From: Legionellaceae bacterium
GTDB taxonomy: Bacteria > Pseudomonadota > Gammaproteobacteria > Legionellales > Legionellaceae
DNA length: 8,656 nt
Direction of reading: 5' to 3'
Assembly: GCA_947504795.1 (NCBI GenBank)
Contig: CANNJG010000075.1
Coordinates: forward strand, 1 to 8,656
Positions 6,268-8,656 of this stretch are shown in pieces; position 1 is the stretch's first letter, and every line of letters starts with the position of its first letter. The notes beneath the pieces were generated by a model. The model was not told where the DNA came from and made no database searches. It saw only the letters and a program-made list of their open reading frames with translations. The position numbers were made by a program, and so were the translations under genes.

Positions 6268-6283
6268 ATCGATACGCTCTAAT
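6256..6283 (+). promoter_or_regulatory. Candidate promoter of the 464-residue orphan gene
   Basis: TTGAAG (6256-6261), 16-bp spacer, TCTAAT (6278-6283, five of six). The -35 overlaps the final uvrB codons. Predicted start near 6290 leaves a leader of about 50 bases before AGGA (6332-6335) and ATG 6343. It would let the gene be expressed apart from uvrB. Confidence 0.4.
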
Positions 6284-6342
6284 AGTCAAAATAAGACAAC
6301 TAAGGTAGCATAAGCGACCTGAATCCCTGCCAGGACACAACC

Positions 6343-7737
6343 ATGCATGATGCCGCCAAAAAAATGAACTCACCCAGTCAAACCTCAGACAACCGATCAG
6401 TCACTCAAACGAACGAATATCTAATGAGCAGCGCACATGCTTTGATTCCAAGGCGTTCACTTTTCGAGGTCCTTCAAGCATACGACGCAAAGATGATACC
6501 CACTAACATTCAAAAGCTTGAGGATGAACTGGCACAAGCCACGGCAACATTTATACAGGTCCCGCACCACTCACTCCATCAACAATTACTGGACTTAAGT
6601 CTTGTGCTTAACCAACCACTGGAATTTCACGCCATCCTCGATACAATAGCCATGCGCTTTGCCTCGGCTGGTGCCGAACAAGACTTTAGCGAACGCTATC
6701 AACAATTCAAAGACCAATTGGTTCATCAGCACGTTCGTTTGTGTATAGCATCATTGCAAGCGCTATATCCAAAATTTAAGACGGCATTATTGGATCTGGA
6801 AACAGCGATGTTCGAAAAACACAATGGCAATATCGATGATATGTTTTTGAAGAGTAGTATCAACGCAAAACGGATTGCGGCTAACTCTATCTCGCTGTTG
6901 CATGAAGTGATTCATATTATTGCTACAAGGTTTAGTTGTAAGCAGGAGGTAAATATGAACCGTTATCTAAAAATTAAGCAGCAAATTGTTTCAGCCTTAT
7001 TGGCGCATTCACTCAATGAAAAACAGTCAGATGACGAGCACTTTAGGCAAATGAAAAACCACATTGAAATATGCTTTAAACAAGAAAACCCCCTTACTTA
7101 TTTAGAGGACAATAAAAAGGCTATCGCAACACAACTTCATTATATTTTTCAGGTTTCTCCAGCGAACTTCTACACCTTAATCCATACGTTCGATAAAGGC
7201 TTCGCCTATAGCAATATCGCATTGGAAGAAGAGGTCTACCCTACCGCTCCTTATTTCAAAGCGTACTTTGCACCCCGTCAAGCCATCCAAAGCATTCGTG
7301 ACCTAAAATCAAAAACATATTCTTCAAAAATTAATCATGCGATTGACAATGTTGCACGGTATTTCGAAACTGGGCTTGCTGATCCCGATCCTAAAACTTA
7401 TTTTAAAAAGAATCAACCGTTGTTAGAACGCCATCTTAACGGTTTACAATCCACGCCAGGCTCATTATGGCACTCATTACTCAACGTAATAACCGGTCTC
7501 GTTTGCAGTTGTTTCTCCCTATTTGGAACACCCACATGGCTAAAAACACACCTAGATACGAATAAATGCGAAACAGGCGATCGATATATGTTCTTCACAG
7601 GAGGCGACATGCAACGGGCTAAGATTAGGGCGCGTAAAGCATCCATTGCCATCACCACGGTGGAGGGAGAACAGTCGCAATCTACTGGCTATATTGGGCT
7701 TTCGCCCCAGGCCGAACCAGGGACAACGTCCTACTAA
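6343..7737 (+). CDS. Protein of unknown function, 464 residues, mostly helical with a HExxH motif; possible secreted effector
   Basis: I do not recognise a family. AGGA with 7-base spacing supports the first ATG; Met8 is the alternative. There is no signal peptide. The polar start (Ser/Thr/Gln-rich, 1-30) leads into a long alpha-helix-like stretch rich in Leu, Gln and Lys. HEVIH (187-191) lies in a hydrophobic helix SLLHEVIHII and fits the HExxH zinc-protease pattern, but no third ligand is evident and chance is possible. Residues 379-395 (LLNVITGLVCSCFSLFG) form one hydrophobic segment that could enter or lie on a membrane, followed by a basic patch (MQRAKIRARK, 423-432). The tail is polar with several Glu/Ser/Thr residues. 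A large lineage-specific helical protein with a C-terminal hydrophobic hairpin or helix is common among Dot/Icm effectors of Legionellales. That role is inference only. Confidence 0.8.
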   Translation: MHDAAKKMNSPSQTSDNRSVTQTNEYLMSSAHALIPRRSLFEVLQAYDAKMIPTNIQKLEDELAQATATFIQVPHHSLHQQLLDLSLVLNQPLEFHAILDTIAMRFASAGAEQDFSERYQQFKDQLVHQHVRLCIASLQALYPKFKTALLDLETAMFEKHNGNIDDMFLKSSINAKRIAANSISLLHEVIHIIATRFSCKQEVNMNRYLKIKQQIVSALLAHSLNEKQSDDEHFRQMKNHIEICFKQENPLTYLEDNKKAIATQLHYIFQVSPANFYTLIHTFDKGFAYSNIALEEEVYPTAPYFKAYFAPRQAIQSIRDLKSKTYSSKINHAIDNVARYFETGLADPDPKTYFKKNQPLLERHLNGLQSTPGSLWHSLLNVITGLVCSCFSLFGTPTWLKTHLDTNKCETGDRYMFFTGGDMQRAKIRARKASIAITTVEGEQSQSTGYIGLSPQAEPGTTSY

Positions 7738-7824
7738 ATTCTTAAACTCTAAAAAATAACTATACTTTTTCTTCACTTTAAAATAAAAATATGAGTCTAC
7801 CTGCCAACTTTAGAAGGATCCTAT

Positions 7825-8076
7825 ATGACGGTATCATCTTATGTTCAAGCAAAAATCTATCGACTCTCTACCCTATTCAATGCCTGCAGAGCTATTTATA
7901 ATTTCTCACCGACAGAAGTAAACGCATTTGTTAAATCATATGATGTCTATAACCTCGATTGGCATCGTGGGCAAGCCGTTGATGGTGGCGAAAAGGTGCC
8001 TTATGATAAAGTTAAAAAAAATATATTGAGTTGGTATACCGTCATCAATCATCTTTGTGCCGTTGGTGAAGTATAA
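7825..8076 (+). pseudogene. N-terminal part of a sterol-methyltransferase-like protein, ended by an in-frame TAA
   Basis: Eighty-three residues with a well-placed AAGGA ribosome site (7814-7818, 6 bases before ATG). The stop TAA (8074-8076) is followed in the same frame by AAA and the ATG of the methyltransferase-domain ORF, so the two are one ancestral gene. Sterol 24-C-methyltransferase-like proteins of microalgae and some bacteria, as I remember them, have at this place SYxVxNLDW, a WYxVINHLCAxGEVEKMYIPP run and then the SAM domain. Here NLDWHRG and WYTVINHLCAVGEV match, and the stop stands where Glu is usual. A single GAA to TAA change explains it. The region precedes the SAM-binding fold and would not be active alone. 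A TATACT (7761-7766) upstream may be its -10, but no good -35 is seen. Confidence 0.75.
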
Positions 8077-8079
8077 AAA

Positions 8080-8508
8080 ATGTACATCCCTCCTGTGTTA
8101 GATCTCTCCAAAAATATTATTGATAATCAAAACCTCTTTGAAGAAAGGTTTAGTCAAGAATTAGCGATTGGCATTAACGATAAGGTATTTGAATTAGGCT
8201 GCGGCAGAGGACGCGTCGCAGCACATATTGCCACGCTTACCGGGGCACATATTACGGGCATTAATATCGATCAAACCCAACTAGACAGCGCCGTACTATT
8301 CGCCAAAAATCAAGGATTAACCAAACAATGTCAGTATATCAATGCCGATTTTAATGAATTACCGTTTCCCTACCCAGATAATCATTTTGATGCTATTTAC
8401 GAAATTCAAGTCCTATCCGTTTCGCGTGATTACAACAAACTCTTTAAAGAACTCAATCGCATTCTAAAACCAGGCGGCAAAATGTCCTTGTTGGGTAATC
8501 CCCCCTAA
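8080..8508 (+). pseudogene. SAM-dependent methyltransferase domain, sterol-methyltransferase-like, C-terminus lost to an IS
   Basis: Class-I methyltransferase core in the same frame as the preceding fragment. MYIPPVLDLSKNI leads into motif I VFELGCGRG (36-44), the acidic residue binding the SAM ribose in GINID (D64), and motif II-like NADFNELPFPYPDNHFDAIY (89-108; D90 near the adenine). The post-motif helix is KELNRILKPGG (123-133). Related sterol C-methyltransferases run on for 150-200 residues after LKPGGK, forming the sterol-binding part. Here it ends SLLGNPP and stop, with the last codons inside the IS3-like end. It could be re-initiated at its ATG 3 bases after the upstream stop, since that Met is native to the family. 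Without the C-terminal half, activity is unlikely. A general small-molecule methyltransferase is the alternative reading; the N-terminal half favours the sterol type. Confidence 0.8.
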
Positions 8509-8656
8509 AAATAACTGATGTCAAAAGTGGAATTTTCTCGTAATGTATGCGCAAGGAGATTCTGCATGAAAAAATCAAAATTTAGAGATAGCCAAATATT
8601 ATCCATTTTAAAACAAGCTGAAGCGGGCCAAGTGGTGCCAGATTTATGCCGAGAAC
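8492..8656 (+). mobile_element. Left end of an IS3-family insertion sequence, running off the window
   Basis: Methyltransferase homology stops near 8490, where TGGGTAATCCCCCCTAAAA begins. A TG terminus with a C-run close behind fits IS3-family ends. About 75 bases in, a strong ribosome site and an IS3-type orfA follow. The exact boundary (8489-8494) cannot be fixed without the other end and the target duplication. Confidence 0.7.
8566..8656 (+). CDS. IS3-family transposase OrfA, N-terminal 30 codons (partial)
   Basis: Starts MKKSKFRDSQILSILKQAEA and continues GQVVPDLCRE to the window edge. This is the helix-turn-helix opening typical of IS3-family OrfA proteins (IS407/IS2-like groups), which bind the IS ends. 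The full reading is normally OrfA plus a -1 frameshifted OrfB with the DDE catalytic domain. AAGGAGA (8553-8559) lies 6 bases before the ATG, a near-ideal ribosome site. The visible part is undamaged, so the element may be recent and active. Confidence 0.9.
   Translation, partial: MKKSKFRDSQILSILKQAEAGQVVPDLCRE

Noticed and set aside
7413..7776. Minus-strand ORFs of 74-81 codons over the end of the orphan gene
   Set aside because: Shadows of the plus-strand coding sequence, without ribosome sites or recognisable products.
1..8656. Whole window as a composite transposon bounded by the two IS ends
   Set aside because: The left and right termini differ in sequence and appear to belong to different IS families, and the interior carries core chromosomal genes.

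Overview
The window looks like a piece of a moderately AT-rich gammaproteobacterial chromosome. It most resembles Legionellales (Legionella, Coxiella and their amoeba-associated relatives). This placement is an inference from three things: the style of the UvrB and aminotransferase proteins, an algal/protist-like sterol-methyltransferase-type gene beside a large orphan helical protein, and the amount of insertion-sequence damage. No marker gene fixes the genus.

Left part (1-2747): a decayed nucleotide-sugar locus read on the minus strand. It holds a wbpA-type UDP-N-acetylglucosamine 6-dehydrogenase and, 3 bases downstream, the start of a wbpB/wlbA-type Gfo/Idh/MocA oxidoreductase. These are the first two steps toward acetamido-uronic acid sugars of O-antigen. 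Both are broken. wbpA carries three copies of an 8-bp repeat where one copy restores the frame, and wbpB is cut off by what looks like the end of an IS21-like element at the left edge. Upstream of wbpA is a gene-poor stretch (1889-2747) with a 9-bp repeat, a 7-bp repeat of 4.7 units, a 16-bp perfect palindrome, a good but orphan sigma-70-type promoter, an inverted repeat, and the last 37 codons of an ISL3-type transposase.

Middle (2748-6267): the conserved core. It contains tRNA-Asn(GUU), a class-I aspartate aminotransferase in the same orientation, and divergently uvrB, the damage-recognition helicase subunit of nucleotide excision repair. The two divergent promoters share the same extended -10 sequence.

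Right part (6343-8656): accessory genes on the plus strand. First is an intact 464-residue protein of no recognised family, with a HExxH motif and one hydrophobic segment near the C-terminus. Next is a sterol-methyltransferase-like gene split by an in-frame TAA and then truncated by the left end of an IS3-family element, whose orfA runs off the window. The overall picture is a housekeeping core behind a tRNA gene, flanked on both sides by horizontally acquired genes that are being lost by slippage, nonsense mutation and IS insertion. The main point still open is whether the 8-bp slippage in wbpA is plain decay or a reversible on/off switch.
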